A stretch of 6,361 nt of DNA from Chitinophagaceae bacterium. GTDB taxonomy: Bacteria; Bacteroidota; Bacteroidia; Chitinophagales; Chitinophagaceae. Location of the stretch: assembly GCA_003151295.1 (NCBI GenBank), contig PLXD01000597.1:1-6361 (forward strand), written 5' to 3'. The notes under the pieces are model-generated. The model was not told the origin of the DNA. It was given only the letters and a program-made list of their open reading frames with translations, and ran no database searches. Below, piece after piece: positions 5,762 through 6,361 of this stretch (positions are counted from its first letter, which is position 1; every line of letters begins with the position of its first letter). The translations under genes and the position numbers were made by a program.

Positions 5762-6361
5762 ATGTCAAAGGTCTTCCGATACAGTTTAAGGATTTTGGCT
5801 GGCTTCCTCTTACTTTGGCTCATCCTGGGAATAAGCGCATGGATTTATTTTAAAACTCATAAAGCCGGGCTGATGGCTAAAGCCAATTCTTTTTTAAACA
5901 CTCGTTTCCAGGGAAATATTCATATCAAGGACATCAGTATCAACCTTTGGAATAATTTCCCCTACCCCGCCCTGCAGATTAATGGGGTTACCATAGATGA
6001 TTCCCTATATGCCCGGACGGGACAACATACGTTGTACATGGAAAAGATCAGGATCATTCCCGGCTTCAGGGGACTATTCAGCAGGAATCCTTCTATACGA
6101 AAGGTTGTTCTGGAGAAGGGCGGTCTCTACCTCTACCGCGATAGCCACGGCTATTATAATGGGTATGTTTGGTCCGGCAGGCAAAATAATCCCGGGCAGG
6201 TTATGGCCTCAATAGCACCTTCCCTGCCCTTGAAGGTCCAGCTGGATGATATCAATATTTCCATTTCCGACTCTACCGTACATAAGTCCTATGATTTCCA
6301 GGTGCACCATCTTTCTATGATACAGGAGCCTCCTGTGCCCTCCGATATAGTGACAGGTCCG
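5762..6361 (+). CDS. AsmA-family membrane-anchored protein, 5' part
   Basis: The frame opens at ATG 5762 and is still open at the right edge (200 codons, no stop). An in-frame TGA at 5708-5710 limits the start to the TTG at 5756 or this ATG. Residues 8-29 (LRILAGFLLLWLILGISAWI and flanks) form one membrane anchor with a basic N-terminal side, placing the rest in the periplasm. After it come features typical of Bacteroidota AsmA proteins: GNIHIKDISINLWNNFP (54-70), then alternating strands such as LQINGVTIDDSLY (74-86), and a repeated beta pattern (KVVLEKGGLYLYRDSHGYYN, 118-137). Full-length members are usually 800 residues or more and form long beta-taco structures linking inner and outer membranes, with proposed roles in lipid transport or outer-membrane assembly. 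No clear promoter was found in 5593-5761; the nearest match, TAATATTG at 5751-5758, abuts the start codon. The upstream terminator makes it a separate unit. Confidence 0.8.
   Translation, partial: MSKVFRYSLRILAGFLLLWLILGISAWIYFKTHKAGLMAKANSFLNTRFQGNIHIKDISINLWNNFPYPALQINGVTIDDSLYARTGQHTLYMEKIRIIPGFRGLFSRNPSIRKVVLEKGGLYLYRDSHGYYNGYVWSGRQNNPGQVMASIAPSLPLKVQLDDINISISDSTVHKSYDFQVHHLSMIQEPPVPSDIVTGP

Noticed and set aside
5997..6215. 72-codon frame inside the AsmA gene
   Set aside because: It is a shadow in another frame; the AsmA frame is open for all 200 codons and has clear family features.

Overview
The window looks like chromosomal DNA from a member of the Bacteroidota, most likely the Chitinophagaceae. 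The evidence is the gene content: a GH9 cellulase fused to a CE4-type deacetylase, a large AsmA-like protein with the 'NFP' motif seen in Bacteroidota versions, and a secreted PepSY-like protein. Start codons sit in AT-rich leaders without clear Shine-Dalgarno sequences. One promoter fits the Bacteroidota TTG / TAnnTTTG pattern. The assignment rests on reading the proteins, not on a database search.

Layout, left to right. Positions 1-1605 (+) hold the 3' part of a large carbohydrate-active enzyme: the last ~45 residues of a GH9 catalytic domain, a complete CE4-like deacetylase domain, and ~240 C-terminal residues I cannot assign. Five bases further on, facing it, is a truncated DeoR-family regulator (1611-1850, -) that keeps only its DNA-binding domain. 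It lies 17 bp behind a heme oxygenase (1868-2467, -). A 14-bp near-perfect tandem repeat sits just before the heme oxygenase start.

Positions 2468-3119 have no intact gene. They hold a 54-codon minus-strand remnant (2745-2909) that may come from a glycoside-hydrolase-like beta-sandwich protein, and then a leader with three inverted repeats, the central one having perfect 12-bp arms. That leader precedes a secreted alpha/beta-hydrolase (esterase type) with a helical, TPR-like tail (3120-4544, +).

After a 373-bp spacer, a good Bacteroidota-type promoter drives a small secreted PepSY-like protein (4918-5490, +), which ends in a very strong intrinsic terminator. From 5762 to the right edge runs the N-terminal 200 codons of an AsmA-like inner-membrane protein.

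The genes do not form one obvious pathway. The left end belongs to plant-polysaccharide breakdown. The middle (1605-3000) looks like a degrading region with gene fragments and at least one probable deletion scar. The right half holds independent single-gene units for envelope or secreted proteins. I see no tRNA, rRNA, CRISPR array, intact transposase or phage gene, and no convincing new multi-gene system. The best leads are the unassigned C-terminal domain of the first gene, the 12-bp inverted repeat at 2980-3024, and the tandem repeat in the heme oxygenase leader.
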